From assembly GCA_019233695.1 (NCBI GenBank), contig JAFAME010000444.1, positions 1-40,980 of the forward strand: a stretch of 40,980 bases of DNA, read 5' to 3'. Below are positions 33,000 to 40,980 of the stretch, in pieces. The DNA comes from Methylobacteriaceae bacterium. GTDB taxonomy: Bacteria; Pseudomonadota; Alphaproteobacteria; Rhizobiales; Beijerinckiaceae. Below the pieces are notes generated by a model. That model was not told where the DNA came from and did not search any database. It saw only the letters and a program-made list of their open reading frames with translations. Made by a program: the position numbers and the translations under genes. The stretch's first letter is position 1. Every line of letters starts with the position of its first letter.

Positions 33000-33986
33000 C
33001 TAGTAATGGTTTGATGTCGTCTCGACCTTGCCTCTGAAGACGCGGAAACTGATCGCGGTGTAGACGAGCATCAGGGGGAAGACGAACAGGCCCGCGCCCC
33101 AGAACATGAAGGCAAGGCTGGCAGGGGGCGCGGCGGCCTCGGCTATCGTGACCGAGAACGGGATCATGTAGGGCCAGAACGAGATTGCGAGCGTGCCGAA
33201 TGCCGTCGCGAAGATAAGCGCGACGAGGGGGAACGGCACTGAGTCCTGGCGGGTTCGGACACTGATGGCGAGCGCGATGGCGCCAAGCGCACCGGCAAGC
33301 GGGAAGACGAAAAGGTACGGCCGTTCGAGCCATCGGCTCATGACCGGAAGATCTTGAGCCAGGGCATAAACGAACACGACGATGAGGAACGCCAGCAGCC
33401 CGCCAGCGAGATACGGAATGTTGCGATACGCGCTGTCCCGCACCTCGCCTTCGCATTTCCGGACGAGCCAGCTGGCACCGAGCAGCGTATACCCGAGGCA
33501 GAGGCCGAGACCGCAAAGCAGCGCGAAGGGGCTGAGCCAAGCGAACTCGCCGCCGGAATAACGGCCGTTGGAAACCGGCACGCCTTCGACCAAGGCGCCG
33601 ACCATCAGCCCCTGCATGAAAGCGGCCACCAGCGAACCGCCGGCAAAGCTCGCGTTCCAGATCCAGCGCATGCGGGTCGTCTTGTGCCGGAATTCAAAGG
33701 CAACGCCGCGCAGGATAAGCCCCGCGAGCATGAGGAGAAGGGGCAAGTAAAACGCCGGTAGAAGGATCGCGTAGACCGCCGGAAAAGCTCCCCAAAGGGT
33801 GACACCGGTCGCGACGAGCCAGGTTTCGTTGCCGTCCCAGATTGGCGCTACTGCGTTCATCATCGCATCCCGCTTCGCTTCGTCGCGGGCGGCGCCAAAG
33901 AGAATGCCAATGCCGAGATCGAAGCCGTCGAGAAGCACGTACAGCAACGTGCTGATCGCGAGAACGGCTACCCAGAAGAGGATCAT
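33000..33986 (-). CDS. cioB: bd-type quinol oxidase subunit II, CioB type
   Basis: A 328-residue membrane subunit II. L-D-G-F-D-L-G-I-G near residue 22 and A-P-I-W-D-G-N-E-T-W-L are the CydB/CioB hallmarks, with about eight to nine helices. It is shorter than the 379-residue CydB in the left part of the window and resembles the cyanide-insensitive branch. It lies three bases after cioA and 11 before lutA. No cydX-like small gene follows, in keeping with this branch. Confidence 0.95.
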   Translation of the reverse strand: MILFWVAVLAISTLLYVLLDGFDLGIGILFGAARDEAKRDAMMNAVAPIWDGNETWLVATGVTLWGAFPAVYAILLPAFYLPLLLMLAGLILRGVAFEFRHKTTRMRWIWNASFAGGSLVAAFMQGLMVGALVEGVPVSNGRYSGGEFAWLSPFALLCGLGLCLGYTLLGASWLVRKCEGEVRDSAYRNIPYLAGGLLAFLIVVFVYALAQDLPVMSRWLERPYLFVFPLAGALGAIALAISVRTRQDSVPFPLVALIFATAFGTLAISFWPYMIPFSVTIAEAAAPPASLAFMFWGAGLFVFPLMLVYTAISFRVFRGKVETTSNHY

Positions 33987-33989
33987 CGT

Positions 33990-35402
33990 TCATTCACCCG
34001 AAGCAACTGCGCTGGCCACCGCCACGGCCGGCCGGCCGACGACAGACATCGGACGGTTGGGGATGGCCGCGACCGGCGGCAGACCAAGATCGCCGGCGGG
34101 ACCTGTGCGCAGCAGGCGGTGGATGTAGAAGGTGCCGAAGGCAAAGATGAACAGGTAAACGGCGCAGAAGACGACGAGCGAGATCGAGGCGGCATGCGCC
34201 GTGAGAGACGGCGTCAACGCGTCGGCTGTCCGCAGCACGCCATGGACTGTCCAGGGCTGCCGTCCGACCTCGGCCGTGAACCATCCGGTCAAGATCGCGA
34301 TATGAGGCAGGGGAAAGCTGAGGAACGTGCACCAGAGCAGCGCCCGGTTCTGCTCGATGCGATTCTTGATGCTCAGATAGGTGCCAGCCCACGCGAGCAG
34401 CAGCATGACCATGCCGCAGCCGACCATGACGCGGAACGCGAAGAATGGGATGGCGACCGGCGGACGATCCCGCGGGGGAAAGTCAGTCAAACCGACTTCC
34501 TTCGAGGTAAAGCTCATGCTGCCAATCAGGCTGCCGAGGAGCGGCACCGAGATCTCGTACCGGTTGCTCTGTGTTGCCTCATCCGGAAGCGCGAACAGGA
34601 CCTCGCTCGCGGGCTGCTCGTCGTGCCAGCGACCTTCGATGGCGGCGAATTTGGCCGGTTGGTACTCGTGAACGTAGTCGCCCGTGAGATGGCCGAAAAA
34701 GATCTGCACCGGCACGAGCACGGCAGCGAGATAGAGGCCCATGCGCAGCATAATGCGAGCCTCGGCGTGAACCTCGCCCCGCAGCACGTACCAGGCTCCT
34801 GTCGCTGCTACGCAGAATGCGCCTGTCAGATATGAGGCGAGCAGCATGTGCGGAAAGCGCACCCAGACGACTGGGCTGAAGATGATCTTGGCCCAATCGG
34901 TCGGAACGAAGATGCCATTCTCGAAGGCATAGCCGACCGGGACCTGCATCCAGCTGTTGTTGACCATGATCCAGAATGCCGAGAGGGTGGTGCCGAGCGC
35001 GACCATGGCGGTCGAGAACAGGTAGAACCACGGCGCGACCCTTTGCCGCCCGAACAGAAGCACGCCGAAGAAGCTCGCCTCGAGCGCGAAGGCTGTGAAG
35101 GTCTCGTAGGTGAGGAGCGGACCCTGGATCGGTCCGGACATGCGCGACAGTTCGCTCCAGTTGGTGCCGAACTCGAAGCCCAGCACGATCCCCGAGACGA
35201 CGCCGAGACCGAACGCCACCCCGAAGATCTTCAGACAGAAATCGAAGACGCGGCGATAGGCTGGCCGCCCGGTGGCCAAGTGTAATGCTTCAAGGACGGT
35301 CAACCAAGCCGCCAATCCGATCGTGAGCGAGGGAAAGATGATGTGAAACGAGACTGTGAATGCGAACTGCAGTCGCGACAGGAGGAGTGCCGTCAGCTCC
35401 AT
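33990..35402 (-). CDS. cioA: bd-type quinol oxidase subunit I, CioA short Q-loop type
   Basis: A 470-residue haem subunit. H20 in the F-T-V-S-F-H-I-I-F-P motif is the first axial ligand, the R-F-P-H-M-L-L-A-S-Y region holds the second, and F-R-V-M-V-G the methionine. The Q-loop, after Y-Q-P-A-K-F-A-A-I-E-G-R-W, is short, as in CioA of Pseudomonas; those enzymes often resist cyanide and sulphide, which is inferred, not shown. The ATG at 35402 is chosen because GAGGAG lies six bases before it; an ATG at 35408 abuts that site. It starts ten bases after poxB ends. Confidence 0.95.
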   Translation of the reverse strand: MELTALLLSRLQFAFTVSFHIIFPSLTIGLAAWLTVLEALHLATGRPAYRRVFDFCLKIFGVAFGLGVVSGIVLGFEFGTNWSELSRMSGPIQGPLLTYETFTAFALEASFFGVLLFGRQRVAPWFYLFSTAMVALGTTLSAFWIMVNNSWMQVPVGYAFENGIFVPTDWAKIIFSPVVWVRFPHMLLASYLTGAFCVAATGAWYVLRGEVHAEARIMLRMGLYLAAVLVPVQIFFGHLTGDYVHEYQPAKFAAIEGRWHDEQPASEVLFALPDEATQSNRYEISVPLLGSLIGSMSFTSKEVGLTDFPPRDRPPVAIPFFAFRVMVGCGMVMLLLAWAGTYLSIKNRIEQNRALLWCTFLSFPLPHIAILTGWFTAEVGRQPWTVHGVLRTADALTPSLTAHAASISLVVFCAVYLFIFAFGTFYIHRLLRTGPAGDLGLPPVAAIPNRPMSVVGRPAVAVASAVASGE

Positions 35403-35412
35403 GGGCATCTCC

Positions 35413-37149
35413 TCAGCGCCAGAGATTCGTCTTGGCGAGGTCGATGAGTTCGTCGGTCCGACCGTTCATGATCGCCTTCACCATGTAGAGCGTGAAGCCC
35501 TTGGCCATCTCGACCGTGATGGACGGCGGCATGGCGAGCTCGGTCCGGTTGACAACCGCGTCGATCAGGGCCGGCCCGTCATGGGCGAGCGCGGCAGCGA
35601 TGCCGTCATCCACACCGGCCGGATCCTCGAGCCTGATGCCACGGATGCCCGCTGCCTCTGACATGGCCGCGAAGTTCGGGTTCTTGAAATCGGTTCCGAA
35701 GTCGAGAAACCCGGTCGACTTCTGCTCGAGCTCGATGAAGCCGAGCGCGCTGTTGTCGAACACCACGACCTTCACCGGCAGCTCGAGCTGCGCGAGGCTC
35801 AGGAAATCGCCCATCAGCATGGTGAAGCCGCCGTCGCCTGACAGTGAAACAACCTGCCGGCCAGGATAGGCGGCCTGGGCGCCGATCGCCTGAGCGAGCG
35901 CGTTGGCCATGGAGCCGTGCCAGAACGACCCGAGGAGCCGGCGCTTGCCGTTCATCGCTAGATACCGCGCGGCCCACACCGTCGGCAGGCCGACGTCGCA
36001 GGTGAAGACCGCGTCCTCGGCTGCATGCTTGCTGATCGCCTTGGCGATCTGCTGCGGATGGATAAGTCGCTTGCCTGGCGTGCCGACAGCAAGGTCGTCG
36101 AGCTGTTGGCGCGCTTTGGCGTAGTGCTGCTGGGCCTGCTTGAGATGGACGTCGTTGGGCTTCTGATCGAGACGCGGCAGTAAAGCCTTCAGGGTCTCAC
36201 GGACATCACCGACAAGGCCGAGATCAACGGCCGTGCGGCGGCCGAGATGTTCGGGGCGGAGGTCCACCTGTGCGATCTTGACGCCGCTCCCCTGCGGATA
36301 GAACTGGCGATAGGGAAAATCCGTCCCCAGCATCAAAAGGAAATCGCAATCGAGCATGGCGTAGTAGCCGGAGGAAAAGCCGATCAGCCCGGTCATGCCG
36401 ACGTCGTAGGGATTGTCCCATTCGACGTGCTCCTTGCCGCGCAGTGCGTGCACGATGGGCGACTTGAGCCGCTCGGCAACGGCCAGCAACTCGTCATGGG
36501 CGCCGGCGCAACCGGAGCCACAGAGGATGCTCACGCGCCCGCCGTTGTTCAGCATGGCCGCCAGGCGCTCGAGATCGGCGGCGCCGGGCACCGTCACCGG
36601 CTGTGGTGGCAGGAGCCCGGCGAGTTTCGGCAGGGGCGCGTCCGCCGCCGGCATAAGCGCCACATCGCCGGGGATGACGACCACTGACACGCCTCGTTTG
36701 CCGACGGCCTCGCGAATTGCCACCTCGAGCGTCCGCGGCATCTGGTTGGCGCCCGACACCAGCTCGCAATAATGGCTGCATTCCTTGAACAGGATCTCGG
36801 GGTGGGTCTCCTGGAAATACGACGCGCCGATCTCCGCCGAAGGGATATGCGCAGCGATCGCGAGCACCGGCACGCGCGAGCGATGGCAATCGAACAGACC
36901 GTTCACGAGATGCAGATTGCCCGGCCCGCAGCTTCCGGCGCAGACCGCGAGTTCGCCCGTCAGATGCGCTTCGGCGCCGGCCGCAAAGGCGGCGACCTCC
37001 TCATGCCGGACGTGGATCCAATCGATCTTTCCTTGCCGGCGAATGGCATCAGTCAGCCCATTGAGGCTATCACCCACAATTCCGTAGATGCGCTTGACCC
37101 CTGTTGCAGCAAGAGTTCCGGCGAATTGTTCTGCAACGGTCTGCGCCAT
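35413..37149 (-). CDS. poxB: Pyruvate:quinone oxidoreductase (pyruvate oxidase)
   Basis: A 578-residue thiamine-diphosphate enzyme that turns pyruvate into acetate and CO2 and gives electrons to quinone. The catalytic glutamate E50 lies in [15 protein letters not shown], followed by [11 protein letters not shown]; the diphosphate motif is G-D-G-G-F ending in F-D-N-S. The C-terminal region F-T-L-Y-M-V-K-A-I closely follows the membrane-binding end of E. coli PoxB (572 residues), so it should dock on the membrane when active. First gene of the poxB-cioAB-lutABC run. A degenerate FixK-type box lies about 120 bases upstream. Confidence 0.97.
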   Translation of the reverse strand: MAQTVAEQFAGTLAATGVKRIYGIVGDSLNGLTDAIRRQGKIDWIHVRHEEVAAFAAGAEAHLTGELAVCAGSCGPGNLHLVNGLFDCHRSRVPVLAIAAHIPSAEIGASYFQETHPEILFKECSHYCELVSGANQMPRTLEVAIREAVGKRGVSVVVIPGDVALMPAADAPLPKLAGLLPPQPVTVPGAADLERLAAMLNNGGRVSILCGSGCAGAHDELLAVAERLKSPIVHALRGKEHVEWDNPYDVGMTGLIGFSSGYYAMLDCDFLLMLGTDFPYRQFYPQGSGVKIAQVDLRPEHLGRRTAVDLGLVGDVRETLKALLPRLDQKPNDVHLKQAQQHYAKARQQLDDLAVGTPGKRLIHPQQIAKAISKHAAEDAVFTCDVGLPTVWAARYLAMNGKRRLLGSFWHGSMANALAQAIGAQAAYPGRQVVSLSGDGGFTMLMGDFLSLAQLELPVKVVVFDNSALGFIELEQKSTGFLDFGTDFKNPNFAAMSEAAGIRGIRLEDPAGVDDGIAAALAHDGPALIDAVVNRTELAMPPSITVEMAKGFTLYMVKAIMNGRTDELIDLAKTNLWR

Positions 37150-37270
37150 GGCTCATCTCCCGGGTTAGGGCTCGGCATCCTCGGATGCTCCTGAGCACGT
37201 TCGCGCGCAATCGCAGGAGGCAGAGGTTTGCGCGAAGCAGATTGAACTGAATGCATCAGGCGTTGTCTTG

Positions 37271-37284
37271 TTGACTTCGGTCAG
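37271..37284. promoter_or_regulatory. Degenerate FixK-type box upstream of poxB
   Basis: TTGACTTCGGTCAG matches TTGAC-N4-GTCAA except for the final base. Its centre is 128 bases from the poxB ATG; activation from -41.5 would give a leader of about 87 bases. Lower confidence because of the mismatch. Confidence 0.4.
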
Positions 37285-37297
37285 TAGTGTAATCCTG

Positions 37298-37754
37298 CTA
37301 AATTGCGACGTTGTCGCAGTCCGCGCCATAGCAAGAGATGGCGTTTCGAAGGCAAAGCTCGCATTGATCGACGCAATAACGCCAACCAGAGAGAGGAGGA
37401 AGATCGGCCAGCTCCGCGTCTCCGCGAAGTAATAGGGATCGCAAGGCTGAAAAGTAATCGGCGATCTTCTGCAGATAGGCTTCCGTCTGATATTCGAGGA
37501 GGTAATTCATCGGGGCGAGGCGTAACGGCGGCGCCCTGCGATGCGACCAGCTGGTTTCTTAAGTAGCCCGCCGGCTTACCCGCCAGACGGAGAAAATAGT
37601 CGTTATCCGTCCCTTGTTCGACGGCACAGTGCGAAGGCGTGCATCGCCCCTCGATCGTGTCGGGCGCTTTTCGCATTGCGGTTCCCCTGCGGGCGCCGCC
37701 AGGCCCCACCGCCAGCGCGAGGGCCAGAGCACCGAAAACGGGCCGATCCCTCAG
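37298..37754 (-). pseudogene. Broken cytochrome c (c4/c553-like) gene
   Basis: Leftward from about 37754, one frame reads a hydrophobic leader (A-L-A-L-A-L-A-V-G), R-K-A-P-D-T-I-E-G-R, then C-T-P-S-H where C-x-x-C-H is expected (37629-37643), Q-G-T-D-N-D-Y-F-L-R-L-A-G-K-P-A-G-Y-L-R-N-Q-L. Near 37515 the pattern moves to another frame, which continues M-N-Y-L-L-E-Y-Q-T, I-A-D-Y-F-S-A-L-R to the stop at 37298. So the second haem cysteine is lost, a frameshift is present and no good start is seen. The 70-codon frame 37298-37510 is its tail and not a separate gene. Confidence 0.75.
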
Positions 37755-38425
37755 GCCAACGAGGTCTCCCCCAGTCGACAGTCGACATTCGCCAGACCGC
37801 GCAACTACTGCTTCACGGTCGCACGTCTCACCGGCATAAGGCAAGGGAAATCGGGTTCGGCGCGGGCAAAGAGGCGGTTCGAAGATCCGCGGTTGGCGGC
37901 ACCTACGCGCCGAAACGCGTCGCTTTGCTGCATCGGGGCGCCTCGACCGTGGTTCTGTGGCCGCATCTGGCCTCAGCGCCCGTCATTGCCAGCGCTGGCG
38001 GTCTTCAAGACCGAACACCGATAGCCGCACCAACCCGGCAGCCGATAGCGTTTTTGCCGCTGCCCGCATCCGTCAGCCTATGGGCCGCGCGTCGGTCAGC
38101 GTCGCGTATAAGTCCGAACTCGCGGTACGCCAGCAGCTCAGCGCGCGAGCAAATCGCGGAGCCGCGAAAAATTGCAACATCACTGGGGGTTGAAATCGAG
38201 CCTAGCACCTCGCCTTTCGCTTCACCCATCGGGTACGCCATCCCCCCGCCCGATGGATCCTCGACAAGAGGGTGTATCTCATACAAAAACCCATCGGCCG
38301 TGCCCTTAGGTCGAGGCCTCATCCGGGTAATGCGGCGTTTCTGCTTCCGCCGGAGTGCTGCGATGCCGCGGCTTTGCAAACCTCACTCGCACGCGGAGTG
38401 TGACAGCGCCGGGCGCGAAGCGTCA
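37755..38425. other. Gene-poor stretch
   Basis: About 670 bases between the cytochrome remnant and the MscS gene. A leftward 124-codon frame at 38005-38379 and a long rightward frame (37541-38557) are open, but neither resembles a family I know, and high GC makes such frames common. No repeats or terminator were recognised. Confidence 0.35.
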
Positions 38426-39934
38426 TCAAGGCGCGGCGAGGCCGTGCCGATGAAAGTGTCTGTCGAACCAGGTCCCGATTTGGTTCGTCGATGTTGCCTC
38501 CGCGGCCGGCGCGGCATCGCTGCTGATCTTGCCGGCAGCTTGCCATCGCGCGAGTGAACGGCTGAGTTTCCGGGACGCTTCCGGACTGGCTTCGAGAACG
38601 GGCCCGAGTTCTTCGTTAGTGAGCTCATAGACGGTAGCGGGCGTGAGTGCGGAAATCCTGACCGCACTCGGTGCGCCGGCCAGCACGCCGATCACACCAA
38701 AGTAGTCACCCGGCCCGAGGCGAAGAATCTCTGAGCCAGCGTCGCCGTCCTCACGCGCCACCGCAAGGACGCCCTCAGCGACGATGAACAGGGACCGCAC
38801 GACGGTGCCGGGTTGAACCAAGCTGTCGCCGGGATCGTGCAGTCGCGAGCGCAGTTTTGCCGCGATCGCTGATCGCTCGTGTGCGGTCAACGGCTGGAGG
38901 ATGTCGACCAGATCGAGCACACGTTCCGACCTCGTCCGCGAGGCCGATGCATGCGGGTCGGCTGGCCGACGATTTTCATCCGAAGCCATCGCTATATCGA
39001 TCCCGGCGGAAGCGAGGTGACGATAGATCAGATCGAGCATCTCGTTTTGCGCACCCGTCGCAGCGGCGAGCTCCTCAATGAAGAAGGTGACCTCATACGC
39101 CGTGCCGGTGCGCTTGATCGACTTGACGCTGATGACCGGCTCCGCGGTGTGTAGGATGGCGCGGCAATTGAGAGCAGCCCGCTGCAGCAGCTCGATGCAT
39201 CGCGCGGGCGGTGTATCGCTTTCGGTCTCGATGGTGACGGAGACGCCATGCACGCCGGAGGGCGAGCTGACATTGACGATCTTTGCCTTGGCGATGCTGC
39301 TGTTCGGGACTATCGCGAGGTCGCGCCGCCCGGTGAGGATAAGCGTCGCCCGCCAATTCATCTCGATGACTTGCCCTTCCGTGGCGCCCTCGATGTTGAC
39401 CCAGTCGCCCGGACGGTAAGGTCGGCTGAAGCTCAAGACGATGCCGGAGAAAACGTCGCCCAGCGTACTTTGCAGCGCGAGTCCCAAGATGATGGCGATT
39501 ACGCCTGAGGTCGCCAGCATCCCTTCGATTGGCTGGTCGAATACATACCGGACGATGGCGAGCAGCGCTGTCAGGTAGATCACGCCGGCCAGCAGGTCGT
39601 GCAACAGCCTTCCTTCATGCGGTCGGCTTTCGACCCGAAATAGGACGCGCAGAAACCCGACCACGAACCACGCCGCCCACAGCCACCATGCGATCTTCAA
39701 TACCGCGTGCACGACATCGCGGACTGGCGCCCCAGTCGGTTGGAGCGGCTGGTAGGGAACGATCCCGGCGCGGTTCAAGACGACGGTCAGGAGGGCCAGG
39801 CACACAACTCGCACGACGGCGCGACCAAGCGGTCGACTCCTGAACAGAAGGTGCGAGAGACCCACCCCTGCCGCCAACAAGGCTAGGAGCGCTATGAGCG
39901 GATCGCCAGCAGCGTTGTCGAAGATCGTTCGCAT
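38426..39934 (-). CDS. MscS-type channel with C-terminal cyclic-nucleotide-like domain
   Basis: About 502 residues. Four to five N-terminal helices precede the MscS core (roughly 150-320): a pore-helix region with T-S-G-V-I-A-I-I-L-G-L-A-L-Q and the beta domain with P-G-D-W-V-N-I-E-G and I-V-P-N-S. Residues about 365-470 form a Crp-like barrel (L-F-I-V-A-E-G, R-L-G-P-G-D-Y-F-G). The glutamate usual in cyclic-nucleotide cassettes (F-G-E) is V here, so the ligand is doubtful. Starts at 39934 or 39946 are possible. It would relieve turgor or pass ions in response to tension or a ligand. It lies 35 bases after the HlyD gene. Confidence 0.9.
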   Translation of the reverse strand: MRTIFDNAAGDPLIALLALLAAGVGLSHLLFRSRPLGRAVVRVVCLALLTVVLNRAGIVPYQPLQPTGAPVRDVVHAVLKIAWWLWAAWFVVGFLRVLFRVESRPHEGRLLHDLLAGVIYLTALLAIVRYVFDQPIEGMLATSGVIAIILGLALQSTLGDVFSGIVLSFSRPYRPGDWVNIEGATEGQVIEMNWRATLILTGRRDLAIVPNSSIAKAKIVNVSSPSGVHGVSVTIETESDTPPARCIELLQRAALNCRAILHTAEPVISVKSIKRTGTAYEVTFFIEELAAATGAQNEMLDLIYRHLASAGIDIAMASDENRRPADPHASASRTRSERVLDLVDILQPLTAHERSAIAAKLRSRLHDPGDSLVQPGTVVRSLFIVAEGVLAVAREDGDAGSEILRLGPGDYFGVIGVLAGAPSAVRISALTPATVYELTNEELGPVLEASPEASRKLSRSLARWQAAGKISSDAAPAAEATSTNQIGTWFDRHFHRHGLAAP

Positions 39935-39969
39935 CCCGTCACCCATCCATCGCTGAGTTGTCTGTGCCT

Positions 39970-40872
39970 TTACTGGGACGCCAGTCGCAGCGCGCTCCAC
40001 GTCGCCCACTGCCGCGGCGGTGACTGGACCACGACCGTCGCGGTCATTCCGGAGCTGATGAAGATCCCCTCAGGGACATTGTCGATGTCAATGCGCACCG
40101 GAATGCGCTGGGCTAGCCGAACCCATTCGAATGTCGGCGTGGCATTGGCGAGCAGATCAGGACCGCTAGGATTATCCCGGTCGGTAACGCCGCGGCTAAT
40201 GCTGACGACATGGCCGCGCAAAGGCGCCCCGCCACTCATCAGGTAGATCTCGACCTGTTTCCCGGGCGGCACGGAGGGGATCTTGGTCTCCTCGAAATAT
40301 CCGGTGACCCTGTAAGAGTCGCTGTCGATCAGGGCCAAGACCCTGGCACCGACCGTGGCGTACTGACCGACGTCGACTGTCAGGTTGGTGACGTATCCGT
40401 TGACAGGCGCGTAAATGGTCGTGCGATCGAGATTGAGTTGCGCCGTCGAAAGGTCGGCGAGCGCCTCCTGATAGGCCGCCTCGGCGGCCTTGGCGTTTAG
40501 AACGGCGCTTTGGCGCGCCTCGTCGGACACGGAGAGGTTCGTTAGTCGCGCCATCCGTCCCGCGCGCTGTTCGGCGTCCTCCATGGTCGCCTTGCGGGCG
40601 GCGACTGCCGCTTGGGCGGTGGCGAGCCCGCGCGCATACCGCTCTCGGTCCAGAATAAAGAGCACGTCACCCTTGTGGACGAACTGATTGTCCTTGACCC
40701 GCAACTCGCTGACAAAGCCGGATATGTCGGGGGCAATATCAACAACGTCGGCCTGCACACGGGCGTCGCGAGTCCAGGGTGATAGCATGTAGTAGTTCCA
40801 CAGCTCATACCCGCCGAAGCAGCCGGCGGCGACAATGGCGAAGGTCAAGATAACGCGGGCGAGCTTTTTCAT
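39970..40872 (-). CDS. HlyD/AaeA-type membrane-fusion protein
   Basis: A 300-residue periplasmic adaptor with one N-terminal membrane helix (about 5-28), then T-R-D-A-R-V-Q-A-D-V of the lipoyl-like domain, a short helical hairpin (about 80-150) and a second lipoyl half (I-Y-A-P-V-N-G-Y-V). GAGGAGACACCC precedes the ATG. With the DUF1656 gene just upstream it forms an aaeXA-like pair; a FUSC-type pump gene is probably further upstream beyond the window. The likely role is export of aromatic or organic acids. Confidence 0.93.
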   Translation of the reverse strand: MKKLARVILTFAIVAAGCFGGYELWNYYMLSPWTRDARVQADVVDIAPDISGFVSELRVKDNQFVHKGDVLFILDRERYARGLATAQAAVAARKATMEDAEQRAGRMARLTNLSVSDEARQSAVLNAKAAEAAYQEALADLSTAQLNLDRTTIYAPVNGYVTNLTVDVGQYATVGARVLALIDSDSYRVTGYFEETKIPSVPPGKQVEIYLMSGGAPLRGHVVSISRGVTDRDNPSGPDLLANATPTFEWVRLAQRIPVRIDIDNVPEGIFISSGMTATVVVQSPPRQWATWSALRLASQ

Positions 40873-40882
40873 GGGTGTCTCC

Positions 40883-40980
40883 TCAGGGTGCGGTGGACAG
40901 GACTAGGCCGGAAAAGATGCAGGCGAACAGCGCGAGCCGGACCAGCGGCGGATGCCATACGAGGCGATAGAGACCGAGTG
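40883..40980 (-). CDS. DUF1656 (AaeX-like) small membrane protein, 3' end only
   Basis: The last ~32 codons, entering from the right edge. The text G-L-Y-R-L-V-W-H-P-P-L-V-R-L-A-L-F ends in a hydrophobic helix and a TGA at 40883-40885, the C-terminal pattern of DUF1656 proteins. It ends ten bases before the membrane-fusion gene. Confidence 0.7.
   Translation of the reverse strand, partial: LGLYRLVWHPPLVRLALFACIFSGLVLSTAP

Noticed and set aside
32988-33540. N-terminal extension of lutA to 33540
   Set aside because: It lies wholly in cioB in another frame; the ATG at 32988 has a good ribosome site and the expected LutA start.
37298-37510. A free-standing 70-residue Cys-containing protein
   Set aside because: The preceding frame gives the front half of a cytochrome c pattern, so this is the tail of a broken gene.
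1-40980. CRISPR arrays, tRNA, rRNA or complete insertion sequences
   Set aside because: No regularly spaced repeats, no cloverleaf-like or rRNA text, and no transposase reading frames were recognised.

Overview
The window looks like alphaproteobacterial chromosome, most likely Hyphomicrobiales. It has high GC, a FixL-type haem-PAS kinase beside a Crp/FixK-type regulator, FixK-type boxes, and Frc/Rbs-type sugar ABC transporters. No rRNA, tRNA, CRISPR array or intact transposon was seen. The species is not determined.

Left part (1-14.4 kb): a low-oxygen and energy-stress island. A partial sensor kinase with a second PAS domain that keeps the FixL haem histidine and two of its arginines sits behind a FixK/FNR-type regulator, with a divergent OmpR-type response regulator. 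Then come a GNAT-like hypothetical gene divergent from acetate kinase, a triple-BON protein with a small cytochrome c, a cydP-cydA-cydB-cydX-ybgE bd-oxidase operon, a Pat-like acetyltransferase, a fused APH-like kinase/P-loop ATPase (related to a mycobacterial DosR-regulon protein), and a CBS-BON plus universal stress protein pair divergent from another cytochrome c. Boxes of the form TTG(A/C)-N6-(T/G)CAA lie in four intergenic regions: ackA, the BON gene, cydP/GNAT, and CBS-BON/cytochrome c. This suggests one local regulon.

Middle part (14.4-27.9 kb): rearranged and sugar-related DNA. Its left edge is debris: a frameshifted flavin/pyridoxamine-oxidase-like gene, a piece of an ABC exporter, and a truncated, frameshifted second copy of the GNAT gene. 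Two divergent sugar transport operons follow. The leftward one has a Tat-type binding protein, two permeases and a double ATPase. The rightward one has a single ATPase, binding protein, permease, a zinc dehydrogenase and a decayed mannitol-dehydrogenase-family gene. They share a 178-bp promoter region with an 11-bp-arm dyad over a candidate -10. A GntR regulator with two winged helices closes the cluster, followed by mostly non-coding DNA with a LivJ fragment.

Right part (27.9-41 kb): a leftward operon-like run poxB-cioA-cioB-lutA-lutB-lutC and a FUSC-type membrane protein. Lactate would be oxidised to pyruvate by LutABC, pyruvate to acetate by the quinone-linked PoxB, and quinol by the short-Q-loop bd-type oxidase CioAB, while ackA in the left part could phosphorylate the acetate. 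Upstream lie a degenerate FixK-type box and a dead cytochrome c gene. The window ends with an MscS-type channel carrying a Crp-like sensor domain, an HlyD/AaeA membrane-fusion protein and the 3' end of a DUF1656 gene.
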